Shown here: positions 23,319-34,632 of the stretch, one piece after another | Layout: each line of letters begins with the position of its first letter | Numbering within the stretch: the first letter of the stretch is position 1 | DNA from: Burkholderiales bacterium | GTDB lineage: Bacteria; Pseudomonadota; Gammaproteobacteria; Burkholderiales; SG8-39 | NCBI GenBank assembly: GCA_026417035.1 | Contig: JAOAEA010000009.1 | Location: forward strand, 39,511 to 78,232 | Direction of reading: 5' to 3' | DNA length: 38,722 nucleotides | Program-made: the position numbers and the translations under genes | Notes under the pieces: model-generated | The model's input: the letters and a program-made list of their open reading frames with translations, nothing else | What the model was told of the DNA's origin: nothing | Database searches by the model: none

Positions 23319-23939
23319 CTACCCGCCCGGCGGCGCGCCGGCGCGGCGCTCGATCTCGCGGGCCATCGCCTCGAACTGGCGCTCGACCGAGCGCCGCACC
23401 GCGACGGTGCCCAGGAGCGGCGGGAGCACGAAATCGGGCACGAGCCGGCCGGTGTAGGCGAGGCGCAGCCCGCCCGGCGCCGGCGCGATGTCGTACGCGC
23501 CCTCCAACTCGCGGAAGTCGCCGCCGATCGCGCGCGAGCGCACGCTCCGGTAGGGCGTCTCCTGCACGAAGTAACGCACCGAGAGCGGGATGCGCAGGAA
23601 GAGCAAGCCCGCGCGGCCGCGCTGCTCCACCACGACGCCGTCGGCGCTCCGCGCGAGCACGCGGCTCGCGTCGAGGTCGGGGATGAACGCTGCGTAGCGG
23701 TCGTAATCGGTGAGCACCTGCCACGCGACGCGCGGGTCGGCGCGCAGCTCGGCCACCGCCTCGACGTGGAACGCCCCGTCGCGGCGCTCGGCGCGCACCG
23801 CCACGGCCGGCTCGGCGGCGAGCGCCGGAACGGCGGTAGCTGCGAGCGCCGCGAGCCCGAGCGCCGCGAGGCGCGCCGCGCTCAGAGCCCGGCCCGCAGG
23901 CGCTCGGGCAGCATCAGGATGGCGTCGCGGTTCGTCCAC
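23319..23939 (-). CDS. Exported START/SRPBCC-like protein
   Basis: A polyketide-cyclase/START-like domain of about 150 residues follows a hydrophobic, Ala/Leu-rich signal sequence ending in PALAAEP. Domain signs are WQVLTDYDRYAAFIPDL, GGDFRELEGAYDI and a C-terminal RQFEAMAREIERR helix. It would act in the periplasm, binding a lipid-like ligand or a coenzyme Q-type molecule; no enzyme function can be assigned. The start is unresolved. The reading here uses a GTG inside the upstream Nudix gene; a CTG overlapping the Nudix stop as CTGA would give a more normal signal peptide of about 188 residues in total. Overlap with the Nudix gene indicates co-translation. Confidence 0.65.
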   Translation of the reverse strand: MDEPRRHPDAARAPAGRALSAARLAALGLAALAATAVPALAAEPAVAVRAERRDGAFHVEAVAELRADPRVAWQVLTDYDRYAAFIPDLDASRVLARSADGVVVEQRGRAGLLFLRIPLSVRYFVQETPYRSVRSRAIGGDFRELEGAYDIAPAPGGLRLAYTGRLVPDFVLPPLLGTVAVRRSVERQFEAMAREIERRAGAPPGG

Positions 23940-24340
23940 GAGAAGCACTTTTCCGCCGCCTCCCGCCACGGCAGCCAGAGGTACGCGCTGTGCTCGCCCG
24001 GCGCCAGGGCCACGGCCACCGGCGCGGGGACGGTGAGCCCGAACACGTGCTCCACGTTGTGGGTCACGCCGGGCGCGTACTTCCAGCGCCACTCCGCGAA
24101 GATCTCGTAGCGGTTCTCGATACCCCAGTCGGCGAGCCGGTAGCGCGTCGCGTCGATGCCGGTCTCCTCCGCCACCTCGCGCACCGCCGTTTCCCGCAGC
24201 GGCTCGTCGTCGCTCTCGAGGCTGCCGGTGACCGATTGCCAATAGCCGGGCCACGGGGCGCGCTCGAGGAGCAGCACCTCGAGGCCCGGCGTGTGCACGA
24301 CCACGAGCACCGAGCGGGGGATCTTGAAGCGCGTCGTCAT
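23882..24340 (-). CDS. nudB: Nudix hydrolase, dihydroneopterin triphosphate diphosphatase (NudB) type
   Basis: A 152-residue Nudix protein close in length to Escherichia coli NudB (150). The Nudix box runs from GSLESDDE through the seven-residue spacer to REVAEETGI at about 42-66, with its metal-binding glutamates intact. NudB removes pyrophosphate from dihydroneopterin triphosphate in folate synthesis. The gene lies downstream of aspS on the same strand, as in many proteobacteria, but here an RNase/barstar pair is inserted between them. ATG before TTRFKIPRSVLVVVHT was chosen as the natural start. Confidence 0.82.
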   Translation of the reverse strand: MTTRFKIPRSVLVVVHTPGLEVLLLERAPWPGYWQSVTGSLESDDEPLRETAVREVAEETGIDATRYRLADWGIENRYEIFAEWRWKYAPGVTHNVEHVFGLTVPAPVAVALAPGEHSAYLWLPWREAAEKCFSWTNRDAILMLPERLRAGL

Positions 24341-24509
24341 CGCGGCGACCTGTTGCGGCGCCGAACTCTTGGACGCGGCGAGCCGCTGGGGATGAACGCC
24401 GCGCGGCACCGCTTCATTCCATCCGCGGCGACGCCGGTGCATCCCGAGGACGCGCCGGCGCACCGTCCGCCGCCGGCGGCGCGCCTGCCGCCCGCCGCAT
24501 CCCGGGGTT

Positions 24510-24959
24510 TCACTCGGGCGATGCCGGCGGCCACTTGGGCAGGCCCGCGTCCCAGCCCTGTGCGCCCGCGACGAACACCCAGAAGGGCTTGCCTTCCTCG
24601 TGCCATTCGTTCACGACGAAGCCCAGCACGTCCATCGCGGTGGCGAAGTCCTCGCGATGGCCGGCGCCGAAGTGCTTCGCCTTCTCGAGCACGAGGACGT
24701 ACCCCGGCGCCTCGTGCCAGGAGAGGTCGGTGAGCACGTCGGCGAGCGCGTCCCAGTTGCCGCCGAACCATTCCGGGAACGCCAGCGCCTTCGCGAGCGC
24801 CTGCAGGAAGTCGGCCTTGCCGTGGACGTGGTGGATGTCCACGCGGAACACCGCGAGGCCCGCGCGCTTCGCCGCGCGCTCGACGTCGCGCGGCTCGGCG
24901 AGGAGCTGATACACGCCGCCGGCACGCGGTCCGACGAGCTGCTGCGCAAGATCGGTCAT
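24510..24959 (-). CDS. Barstar-like ribonuclease inhibitor
   Basis: A 149-residue cytoplasmic protein of the barstar family: the DIHHVHGKADFLQALAKALAFPEWFGGNWDALADVLTDLSW core (about 41-81) is diagnostic. Barstars bind and block barnase-like RNases. It starts inside the last codon of the RNase gene (ATGA overlap), so inhibitor and enzyme are made together, as self-protection requires. Length is greater than Bacillus barstar (about 90) because of an N-terminal extension of about 35 residues and a Pro-rich C-terminal tail. Confidence 0.88.
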   Translation of the reverse strand: MTDLAQQLVGPRAGGVYQLLAEPRDVERAAKRAGLAVFRVDIHHVHGKADFLQALAKALAFPEWFGGNWDALADVLTDLSWHEAPGYVLVLEKAKHFGAGHREDFATAMDVLGFVVNEWHEEGKPFWVFVAGAQGWDAGLPKWPPASPE

Positions 24960-25399
24960 TCGCGGATCCTCGCGAAGGTGCGGTAGTGGTCGGGGGTGTA
25001 GTAATACTCGCCGCTCGTGCGCACGTCCCGGCCCGATCCCTCGCCGGCGACGATGCGCCGCGCGCCGCGGTCCTTCGCGCCCGGCGTGGGCACGGTGTAT
25101 TCGCGGTAGTAGCCGCGCGGCCGCTCGGGCAGGCGTTTCTCGAAGTTGCCGAAGACGCTCCCGTCCTTGCGGTAGGGGAACGGCCCGCCGGCGCGGATCG
25201 CCGCGAGCGTCGCGCGCGCCTCGGCGGGGAGCTCGGCTGCGGCGACCTCGGGCAGGGCCCGCGCGGCCGCGGCAACGGGAACCGCGAAAGCGCAGAGGAC
25301 GCCTAGCAACGCGAGGAAAGCCCGCGGGGACCGCGTCCGGGCGGTCGCACGCGGCGACGCTTGCGCCAGTTGCGGCCACCGGGGCGCCGGGCCGAACAT
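24956..25399 (-). CDS. Secreted barnase/RNase Sa-type ribonuclease
   Basis: A small microbial guanyl-type ribonuclease domain (about 60-147) behind a hydrophobic export signal (FLALLGVLCAFAVPVAAA). The catalytic Glu in YREYTVP, Arg in RRIVAGEG and His in TPDHYRTF have the order of RNase Sa Glu54/Arg69/His85. FPYRKDGSVFGNFEKRLP and SGEYYYTPDH are typical. It would be exported and cut single-stranded RNA; the inhibitor gene follows with ATGA overlap. The start is uncertain: ATG with AAAGGG in front was taken, which leaves an unusually long n-region of about 26 residues. Part of the signal peptide is encoded by a CCTCTGCG-type repeat word. Confidence 0.84.
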   Translation of the reverse strand: MFGPAPRWPQLAQASPRATARTRSPRAFLALLGVLCAFAVPVAAAARALPEVAAAELPAEARATLAAIRAGGPFPYRKDGSVFGNFEKRLPERPRGYYREYTVPTPGAKDRGARRIVAGEGSGRDVRTSGEYYYTPDHYRTFARIRE

Positions 25400-25447
25400 C
25401 CCTTTTGCGAGCCTTTGCGCGCTCCGCGCTCTGGCGGTTCGCAAGCG

Positions 25448-27229
25448 TCAGGCCTTCGGCGTCTCGCGCAGCCGGATGTGCAGCTCGCGCAGCTGCTTCT
25501 CGTCCACCGGCGAGGGCGCTTTCGTGAGCAGGCACTGCGCCCGCTGCGTCTTCGGGAAGGCGATGACGTCGCGGATCGACTCGGCGCCGGTCATCATCGT
25601 CACGATCCGGTCGAGGCCGAAGGCGATGCCGCCGTGCGGCGGCGCGCCGTACTGCAGCGCGTCGAGCAGGAAGCCGAACTTCGCCTGCGCCTCCTCCGGC
25701 CCGATGGCGAGCGCGCGGAAGACCTTCGACTGCACGTCGGCGCGGTGGATCCGCACCGAGCCGCCGCCGATCTCCCAGCCGTTCAGCACCACGTCGTAGG
25801 CCTTGGCGCGCGCGCGGCCCGGGTCGGACTCGAGGAGGTCCTCGTGGCCGTCCTTGGGGCTGGTGAACGGGTGGTGCATCGCCGCCCAGCGCTTCGCCTC
25901 GTCGTCGTACTCGAACATCGGGAAATCGACGACCCAGAGCGGCTTCCAGCCCGCCTCGGCGTAGCCCTTCTCGTGCCCGAGCTTCTGGCGCAGCGCGCCG
26001 AGCGAGTCGTTGACGACCTTCGCCCGGTCGGCGGAGAAGAAGACGAGGTCGCCCGTCTTCGCGCCGGTGCGCTCGAGGATCGCCCGGAGCACCGCCTCGG
26101 GCAGGAACTTGACGATCGGCGACTGCAGCCCCGCCTCGTTGGGCTTCGTCACGTCGTTCACCTTGATGTAGGCGAGCCCCTTCGCGCCGTAGATCCTGAC
26201 GAACTCGGTGTAGTCGTCGATCTCCTTGCGGGTGAGCTTCTCGCCGCCGCCGGGGACGAGCAGGCCGGCGACGCGCCCGTCGGCGAGGTCGGCCGCCGCG
26301 CGGAAGACCTTGAAGTCCACCGCCTTCATGAGGTCGGTGAGCTCGGTGAACTTGAGCGGCACGCGCAGGTCGGGCTTGTCCGAGCCGTAGTCGCGCATCG
26401 CGTCGGCGAAGCTCATCACCGGGAACGGGTCCGGGAGCTCGGCCCCGATCACCTCCCGGAACACCGTGCGCACCATGCCCTCCATGATCGACCGGATCTC
26501 CTGCTCGGACAGGAAGGATGTTTCGACGTCGATCTGCGTGAACTCGGGCTGCCGGTCGGCGCGCAGGTCCTCGTCGCGGAAGCACTTGACGATCTGGTAG
26601 TAGCGGTCGAACCCGGCCATCATCAGCAGCTGCTTGAAGAGCTGCGGCGACTGCGGCAGGGCGTAGAACTCGCCGGGGTGCACCCGCGAGGGCACCAGGT
26701 AGTCGCGCGCGCCCTCCGGCGTCGACCGGGTGAGCATCGGCGTCTCGATGTCGACGAAGCCGTGCGCGTCGAAGTACCTGCGCACCGCCATCGCCGTCCG
26801 GTAGCGCAGCATCAGGTTTCTCTGCATCTGCGGCCGGCGCAGGTCGATCACCCGGTGCGTGAGGCGCACGTTCTCGTTGAGGTTCTCCTCGTCGAGCTGG
26901 AAGGGCGGCGTGAGCGACGGGTTCAGGATCTCCATCTCCCGAGCGAGGATCTCGATCGCCCCGGACGGGATGTTCGGGTTCTCGGTGCCGGCCGGGCGGC
27001 GGCGCACGCGGCCCGAGACGCGCAGGCAGTACTCGTTGCGCACGCGCTCGGCGGTGGCGAACGCCGCGGGCGTGTCCGGGTCGATCACCACCTGCGCGAT
27101 GCCCTCGCGGTCGCGAAGATCGATGAAGATCACGCCGCCGTGGTCGCGCCGGCGCAGCGCCCAGCCGCAGAGGGTGACGGTCTTGTCGATGTCGGCGGCG
27201 CTCACCTGGCCGCAATAATGGGTGCGCAT
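25448..27229 (-). CDS. aspS: Aspartyl-tRNA synthetase
   Basis: A 593-residue bacterial class II synthetase, charging tRNA-Asp (and perhaps tRNA-Asn) with aspartate. An N-terminal OB-fold anticodon domain (about 1-105) is followed by the catalytic core with motif 2 ([18 protein letters not shown] near 216-233), the bacterial GAD insertion (about 290-420) and motif 3 ([10 protein letters not shown] near 532-541). Length equals Escherichia coli AspRS. The start was set at MRTHYCGQV, the usual N-terminus. Heptamer repeats lie in the 80-base gap from the DUF502 gene upstream. Whether it is discriminating cannot be told by eye. Confidence 0.96.
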   Translation of the reverse strand: MRTHYCGQVSAADIDKTVTLCGWALRRRDHGGVIFIDLRDREGIAQVVIDPDTPAAFATAERVRNEYCLRVSGRVRRRPAGTENPNIPSGAIEILAREMEILNPSLTPPFQLDEENLNENVRLTHRVIDLRRPQMQRNLMLRYRTAMAVRRYFDAHGFVDIETPMLTRSTPEGARDYLVPSRVHPGEFYALPQSPQLFKQLLMMAGFDRYYQIVKCFRDEDLRADRQPEFTQIDVETSFLSEQEIRSIMEGMVRTVFREVIGAELPDPFPVMSFADAMRDYGSDKPDLRVPLKFTELTDLMKAVDFKVFRAAADLADGRVAGLLVPGGGEKLTRKEIDDYTEFVRIYGAKGLAYIKVNDVTKPNEAGLQSPIVKFLPEAVLRAILERTGAKTGDLVFFSADRAKVVNDSLGALRQKLGHEKGYAEAGWKPLWVVDFPMFEYDDEAKRWAAMHHPFTSPKDGHEDLLESDPGRARAKAYDVVLNGWEIGGGSVRIHRADVQSKVFRALAIGPEEAQAKFGFLLDALQYGAPPHGGIAFGLDRIVTMMTGAESIRDVIAFPKTQRAQCLLTKAPSPVDEKQLRELHIRLRETPKA

Positions 27230-27243
27230 CGGTTGGCGGATCC

Positions 27244-27271
27244 GGGATTCAGGCTTCAGGGTTCGGGATTG
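27244..27271 (-). repeat. Four heptamers upstream of aspS
   Basis: GGGATTC, AGGCTTC, AGGGTTC and GGGATTG follow each other; on the minus strand these are CAATCCC, GAACCCT, GAAGCCT and GAATCCC. They belong to the heptamer family seen at 15062 and 20529, here in the 5' leader of aspS. Confidence 0.7.
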
Positions 27272-27309
27272 GGAGCGGACGGGCGCGCGGCCTGCGCGCC
27301 GGACCGGTG

Positions 27310-27969
27310 TCAGGCGGCGCGGCGCCTCGCGGGCACGGGCGGGGCGACGCCCATCGAGATGATGTACTTGAGCGCCTCGTCCACGCTCATGTCGAGCTCG
27401 ATCACGTCCTCGCGCGGCAGCATCACGAAGTAACCGCCGGTCGGGTTCGGCGTGGTCGGCACATACACGCTCACGTAGTCGCCGCGGAGGTGGCTCGCGA
27501 CGTCGCCGCCCGGCGTACCGGTCAGGAACGCGATCGTCCACGCGCCCTCGCGCGGCCACTCCACGAGCAGCGCCTTGCGGAAGGCCTGCCCGCCCGGCTT
27601 GAACAGGGTGTCGCTCACCTGCTTCACCCCGTTGTAGATCGAGTTGACGAAGGGGATGCGCTTCAGCGCCCCTTCCCAGATGGCCACCATCCGCTGGCCG
27701 AGGATGTTCGAGACGGCGACACCGGTGACGAGCACCACGAGCACCGTCAGCAGCACCCCCAGGCCCGGCACCTTGAAGCCGAACACGACCTCGGGCTGGA
27801 GCCGCTGCGGCAGCAGCGCGAGCGACTGGTCCATCGTGCTGACGATCAGCTCGAGGACCCAGATCGTGATGACGAGCGGGACCCAGACGAGCAGGCCCGC
27901 GATGAGGTACCGGCGCAGCCGTTGCGAGAGCGTCGCGGCCTCCGGCGCCGCCGGCTCGGCCGGGGTCAT
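27310..27969 (-). CDS. DUF502 membrane protein
   Basis: A 219-residue inner-membrane protein with two hydrophobic helices (about 20-45 and 70-95), then the family core [28 protein letters not shown] and [27 protein letters not shown]. Function is unknown for DUF502. The fmdB-DUF502-aspS order is widespread in betaproteobacteria, so the three may be one operon. The first Met after the FmdB stop was chosen; longer readings overlap that gene. Confidence 0.88.
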   Translation of the reverse strand: MTPAEPAAPEAATLSQRLRRYLIAGLLVWVPLVITIWVLELIVSTMDQSLALLPQRLQPEVVFGFKVPGLGVLLTVLVVLVTGVAVSNILGQRMVAIWEGALKRIPFVNSIYNGVKQVSDTLFKPGGQAFRKALLVEWPREGAWTIAFLTGTPGGDVASHLRGDYVSVYVPTTPNPTGGYFVMLPREDVIELDMSVDEALKYIISMGVAPPVPARRRAA

Positions 27970-27985
27970 GGGCGCAGCGGCCAGG

Positions 27986-28279
27986 CTAGGAGCACGCCGG
28001 GCAGGCCCCCGCGCCACACGCGGGCGCCTCGCCGGACTTGGATTCACCGGCGCCGGGCTTCGCGTCGCCCTCGGGCTTGCCCGCGGGCTTCGCACCTCCG
28101 CCCTTGAAGTCGGTCGCGTACCAGCCCGAGCCCTTCAGCTGGAAGCCGGCGGCGGTGAGCTGCTTCACGAAGGTGTCCTGGTGGCACTCGGGGCAGACGG
28201 TGAGGATCGGGTCGCTCACCTTCTGCAGGTAGTCCTTCTCGAACCCGCACGCCGAGCAGCGATACTCGTAAATCGGCAT
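27986..28279 (-). CDS. FmdB-family zinc-ribbon protein
   Basis: A 97-residue protein whose N-terminal 45 residues are a zinc ribbon (MPIYEYRCSACG with Cys8 and Cys11, then CPEC with Cys29 and Cys32). The rest is low-complexity Gly/Ala/Lys with three more cysteines near the C-terminus (CGAGACPACS). FmdB proteins are putative regulators of unknown detail. A perfect -10 hexamer and GAGGCG lie in front. It is probably the first gene of the operon that continues to aspS. Confidence 0.9.
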   Translation of the reverse strand: MPIYEYRCSACGFEKDYLQKVSDPILTVCPECHQDTFVKQLTAAGFQLKGSGWYATDFKGGGAKPAGKPEGDAKPGAGESKSGEAPACGAGACPACS

Positions 28280-28306
28280 GGTTGTCGCCTCGAATCAAAA
28301 CGTTGG

Positions 28307-28312
28307 ATTATA
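28307..28312 (-). promoter_or_regulatory. -10 element (TATAAT) of the fmdB-DUF502-aspS operon
   Basis: A perfect TATAAT on the minus strand lies 27 bases before the fmdB start, giving a short leader. No good -35 hexamer is seen at the expected spacing. Confidence 0.55.
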
Positions 28313-28400
28313 CGCGCCGGGACGGCGCTGCCCATCTCGGGGCGACGCGCCGGCTTTTCAAGGGCGGACGCGCCGGTGGCGGCGCGAAGGGGGCGACGGG

Positions 28401-29228
28401 GTGGAGCAGGCGTTTGCGGGAAGGACGGCGCTCGTGACCGGCGCCGCGAGCGGCATCGGGCGGCTGATGGCCGAGCGGCTGCACGCGGCGGGTGCGCGCC
28501 TCGTCGCGTGGGACGTCAACCAGGCCGGGCTCGACGCCCTGGCGGCGGGGCTCGGCGGCGAGCGGGTCTCGACCGGCGCGGTGGACCTCGCGAGCCGGCC
28601 GGCGATCGCCGCCGCGGCCGCGCGCGTGCTCGCCGAAGTCGGCCCCGTGGATGTGCTCGTGAACAACGCCGGCATCGTCAACGGGAAGCTGCTTCTCGAC
28701 GCGAGCGACGAGGAGATCGAGCGCATCTTCGCCGTCAACGCGCTCGCGCCCTTCTGGGCGACGCGCGCGTTCCTGCCGGCGATGATCGAGCGCGACGCGG
28801 GCCACGTGGTGACGATCGCCTCGTCGGCGGCGCTCGCCGGCGTGCCGAAGATGGTCGATTACTGCGCCACGAAGGCCGCCGCGCTCGGCTTCGACGAGGC
28901 GCTGCGCGTCGAGCTGAAGCACATCGGGTCGAAGGTCCGCACCACGGTCGTCTGCCCCTATTACATCGACACCGGGATGTTCGAAGGGGCCAAGACGGCG
29001 TGGCCGCACCTCCTGCCGATCCTCCAGCCCGAGGCGGTGGCCGACCGCATCGTCGCCGCGATCCGCGACGGCGAGGAGCGGCTGCTCATGCCCCCGTTCG
29101 TCGGCGTCGCGTTCCTCGCGCGTTTCCTCCCGCCGGCGATGTCCGATCGCCTCTTCCACTTCTTCGGGATCGACGCGAGCATGGACGAGTTCGTCGGCCA
29201 CGGGGGCGGAGGCGCGCCGAAGCCGTGA
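28401..29228 (+). CDS. Short-chain dehydrogenase/reductase
   Basis: A 275-residue classical SDR. The NAD(P)-binding TGAASGIG is at about 13-20, NNAG near 92-95, and the catalytic Ser and YCATK (Tyr-x-x-x-Lys) near 141-160. The C-terminal hydrophobic segment and length resemble SDR16C/retinol dehydrogenase-like members, so a lipophilic alcohol is possible. GTG was taken as start because AAGGGGG precedes it and the domain begins at once; the upstream open frame is promoter sequence of fmdB. Confidence 0.85.
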   Translation: MEQAFAGRTALVTGAASGIGRLMAERLHAAGARLVAWDVNQAGLDALAAGLGGERVSTGAVDLASRPAIAAAAARVLAEVGPVDVLVNNAGIVNGKLLLDASDEEIERIFAVNALAPFWATRAFLPAMIERDAGHVVTIASSAALAGVPKMVDYCATKAAALGFDEALRVELKHIGSKVRTTVVCPYYIDTGMFEGAKTAWPHLLPILQPEAVADRIVAAIRDGEERLLMPPFVGVAFLARFLPPAMSDRLFHFFGIDASMDEFVGHGGGGAPKP

Positions 29229-29280
29229 AGGGGCGGGGGACGCGGAGGACGCCAGGTACAAGCGGGCCGGGAAGGCGATC

Positions 29281-29300
29281 CCGGGGACGGGGTGCCCCGG
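29281..29300. terminator. Hairpin between the convergent SDR and ssb genes
   Basis: CCGGGG (29281-29286) pairs with CCCCGG (29295-29300) around an 8-base loop, in the 114-base convergent gap. There is no T run, so it is only a possible terminator. Confidence 0.3.
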
Positions 29301-29342
29301 GGCATCCGCCGCGCGTCGGCCGTGCCGGGAGGTGGCCGAGGA

Positions 29343-29789
29343 CTAGAAAGGCGCTTCGCCGTCGTCCGCGGGCGCAGGCGCCTTCGGTGCGCCCCGACGG
29401 CCGCGCCGCGCCGGCTCGGCGTCCTCCTCACGCGCCGCCGGCTCGCCCAGCCCGCCGCGCGCGCCGAGCATCTGCATCTGGTCGGCGACGATCTCGGTGC
29501 TGTAGCGCTCGTGGCCGTCCTTGTCCTGCCACTTGCGCGTGCGCAGCCGCCCCTCGATGTACACCTGCGAGCCCTTCTTCAGGTACTCGCCGGCGATCTC
29601 CGCGAGCCGGCCGAAGAGGGCGACGCGGTGCCACTCGGTCGATTCCTTCGTCTCGCCGCTCGCGCGGTCCTTCCAGCGGTCGGTGGTCGCCACCCGGATG
29701 TTGGTGATCGCCTCGCCGCCAGGGGTGTAGCGGGTCTCGGGATCGGCCCCGAGGTTGCCCACGAGGATCACCTTGTTCACCGAGGCCAT
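29343..29789 (-). CDS. ssb: Single-stranded DNA-binding protein, second copy
   Basis: A 148-residue SSB with an OB fold at about 1-110 ([48 protein letters not shown]). It is closely similar to the adjacent upstream SSB over this domain but ends in DDGEAPF in place of the canonical acidic DDDIPF tip, so contacts with replication and repair partners may be altered. The middle is an Ala/Arg/Pro linker. GGAGGGCG precedes the ATG and 24 bases separate it from the other ssb. A recent tandem duplication is the simplest origin. Confidence 0.9.
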   Translation of the reverse strand: MASVNKVILVGNLGADPETRYTPGGEAITNIRVATTDRWKDRASGETKESTEWHRVALFGRLAEIAGEYLKKGSQVYIEGRLRTRKWQDKDGHERYSTEIVADQMQMLGARGGLGEPAAREEDAEPARRGRRGAPKAPAPADDGEAPF

Positions 29790-29813
29790 GGGCGCGCCCT
29801 CCGGACCGGCGCA

Positions 29814-30281
29814 CTAGAAGGGGATGTCGTCGTCCATGTCGGAGATCGCCGGGACGGGCTTGCGCGCGGCCGCGCCGGCCGCGCCGGAACGCGCGCTCGC
29901 CGTCTCGGCCGCCTCGAGCTCGCGCGGCGCGGACTCGCCCCCGCCGGCGCGCGAGCCGAGCATCTGCATCGTGTCGGCGCGGATCTCGGTGGTGTAGCGG
30001 TCGTTCCCGTCCTTGTCCTGCCACTTGCGCGTGCGCAGGCTCCCCTCGATGTAGACCTGCGAGCCCTTGCGCAGGTACTGCGACGCGATCTCGGCGAGCC
30101 GGCCGAAGAAGACGACGGTGTGCCACTCGGTCGCCTCTTTCGTCTCGCCGCTCGCCTTGTCCTTCCAGCGGTCGGTGGTCGCGACGCGGATGTTGGTGAT
30201 CGCGTCGCCGCTGGGCAGCGCGCGCGTCTCCGGGTCGCGGCCGAGGTTGCCGACGAGGATGACTTTGTTCACTGAGGCCAT
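29814..30281 (-). CDS. ssb: Single-stranded DNA-binding protein, canonical copy
   Basis: A 155-residue SSB protecting single-stranded DNA in replication, recombination and repair. The OB fold occupies about 1-110; the linker is rich in Ala, Glu and Ser; the C-terminal tip is the classical DDDIPF that binds partner proteins. The ATG follows the MFS stop directly (TGAATG) and its GGAGG lies inside the MFS coding end, so it is translationally coupled to that gene. The uvrA/MFS/ssb neighbourhood is common in betaproteobacteria. This copy is likely the essential one. Confidence 0.93.
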   Translation of the reverse strand: MASVNKVILVGNLGRDPETRALPSGDAITNIRVATTDRWKDKASGETKEATEWHTVVFFGRLAEIASQYLRKGSQVYIEGSLRTRKWQDKDGNDRYTTEIRADTMQMLGSRAGGGESAPRELEAAETASARSGAAGAAARKPVPAISDMDDDIPF

Positions 30282-31490
30282 TCAGACTTCCTCCCCTGCG
30301 AGGTTGGCGGCGCCGGCGCGCGGCGCGGGAATCTTCATCGCCCGGGCGACGAGCGCCCAGAGCGCGACCAGCACGGCATCGAACACGAACACGCCGGCCG
30401 GGCCGAAGTGCTTCGCGAGCCAGCCGCCCGCGGCGCCCCCGGCGAAGAGGCCGAGCGCGAGCATCGTATTGTAGACCCCGAGCGCGGTGGCCTTGGCCGC
30501 GGGCGGTGCCGCGCGCGACACGAGCGACGGGATCGCCGCCTCGAGCAGGTTGAAGGCCACAAAGAACGCGAGGAGCAGCGCGATGATGGCTACGAAGTGC
30601 GACCCCCACGCCGCCAGCCCGACGAACACCGCGAAGAGGAGCGCGATCGAGCCTAGGAAGAGCCGGCGCGCGCGCCCGTGGCGCTCCGCGGCGAGGAGCG
30701 GCGGGATCATGAGGACGAAGGACGCGAGCACCACCGGGAGGTAGACCTTCCAGTGCTCGCCCACCGCGAGCCCGCCCGCCGCCACCAGCGCGCCGGGGAC
30801 GACCACGAACATCGACATCTGCACGAGCTGCAGCACGAAGACGCCGACGTTGAGGCGCAGGAGCTCCCGGTCGCGCAGGACCGCCGCGAGCGAGGCGTCG
30901 GAGAGGTCGGCGCCCGCATGCGTGACGATGGGCGGCTCGGGCGGCACGACCTTCGCCGTGACGCCGATCGCCGCCAGCGCGAGCACGCCGGTGAGCGCGA
31001 AGATCCCGCCCAGGCCCACCCAGGCGTAGAGCGCCGGCGCCGCGACCAGCGACAGCGCGAAGACGAGCCCCAGGGAGGCGCCGATCATCGCCATCGTCTT
31101 GGTGCGGTGCTCCTCCCGGGTGAGGTCGGCGGCGAGCGCCATGACGGCCGCCGCGATCGCGCCGGCGCCCTGGATCGCCCGGCCGAGGATCACCGTGCGG
31201 ATGTCGGTCGCGGTCGCCGCGACGAAGCTGCCGAGCGCGAAGAGCAGGAGGCCGACGACGATCACGCGCTTGCGGCCGTAGCGGTCGGCGGCGACGCCCC
31301 AGGGGATCTGCAGCAGCGCCTGCGTGAGCCCGTAGGCGCCGAGCGCGAGCCCCACGAGCGCGAGGTCCTCGCCGCCGGCGAGCTTCGGCGCGTGCACCGC
31401 GAAGACCGGCAGGATCAGGAAGAGCCCCAGCATGCGCAGCCCGAAAATGCCGCCGAGGGCGAGGCCGGCGCGGATCTCCAGGCGCGACAT
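30282..31490 (-). CDS. MFS transporter (YajR-like)
   Basis: A 402-residue major facilitator with about eleven to twelve hydrophobic helices. The loop motif [14 protein letters not shown] between helices 2 and 3 is the MFS signature A, and [21 protein letters not shown] is motif-B-like. It resembles the YajR/drug-efflux branch; the substrate is unknown. MSRLEIRAG was taken as start because relatives begin with this sequence; an upstream Met nine codons earlier is possible. It shares a divergent control region with uvrA and is followed without a gap by ssb. Confidence 0.87.
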   Translation of the reverse strand: MSRLEIRAGLALGGIFGLRMLGLFLILPVFAVHAPKLAGGEDLALVGLALGAYGLTQALLQIPWGVAADRYGRKRVIVVGLLLFALGSFVAATATDIRTVILGRAIQGAGAIAAAVMALAADLTREEHRTKTMAMIGASLGLVFALSLVAAPALYAWVGLGGIFALTGVLALAAIGVTAKVVPPEPPIVTHAGADLSDASLAAVLRDRELLRLNVGVFVLQLVQMSMFVVVPGALVAAGGLAVGEHWKVYLPVVLASFVLMIPPLLAAERHGRARRLFLGSIALLFAVFVGLAAWGSHFVAIIALLLAFFVAFNLLEAAIPSLVSRAAPPAAKATALGVYNTMLALGLFAGGAAGGWLAKHFGPAGVFVFDAVLVALWALVARAMKIPAPRAGAANLAGEEV

Positions 31491-31547
31491 CCGGGCCGGG
31501 CGCGGGTCGGACTGCATGCGAGGTGGCGGCGCGGGGCGGGACTTGCG

Positions 31548-31553
31548 TATAGT
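31548..31553 (+). promoter_or_regulatory. -10 element (TATAGT) of uvrA
   Basis: TATAGT lies 28 bases before the uvrA start, preceded by TGCG. No LexA box of the CTG-N10-CAG type is evident around it, so SOS control is not supported by the sequence. The MFS gene diverges from the same region. Confidence 0.45.
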
Positions 31554-31581
31554 AACAGGTTTACCTTCCGCCTCCGGCAGC

Positions 31582-34428
<2,847 letters not shown>

Positions 34429-34521
34429 GGGGCCGTCCCGCCTCGCGGCGGTGCCCGCGGTGAGCGCGCGCACCGGTTCCGGGCGCGCCCCGCGGCCCCG
34501 GGACTGCGCCCCGGCGCCGGC

Positions 34522-34551
34522 TTGGACAACCCCTTCCCGCCTGCGTAGAAT
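34522..34551 (+). promoter_or_regulatory. Sigma70-type promoter of the gltIJKL genes
   Basis: TTGGAC (34522-34527) and TAGAAT (34546-34551) are separated by 18 bases, placing transcription start about 75 bases before gltI. AAAGGAGTCTC lies ahead of the start codon as ribosome-binding site. Confidence 0.6.
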
Positions 34552-34632
34552 CGTGCGGCCCCGGCCATCCCGGAACAAGAACGAACGACCACCCGCGCCG
34601 ACGCCTGCGGCGCCCAGCAAAGGAGTCTCACG

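Noticed and set aside
29343..30281. A phage or plasmid origin region suggested by two ssb genes
   Set aside because: No replication, integrase or partition gene is present, and uvrA and the MFS gene are normal chromosomal neighbours.
31500..31581. LexA (SOS) operator before uvrA
   Set aside because: No CTG-N10-CAG palindrome is visible near the -10 element.
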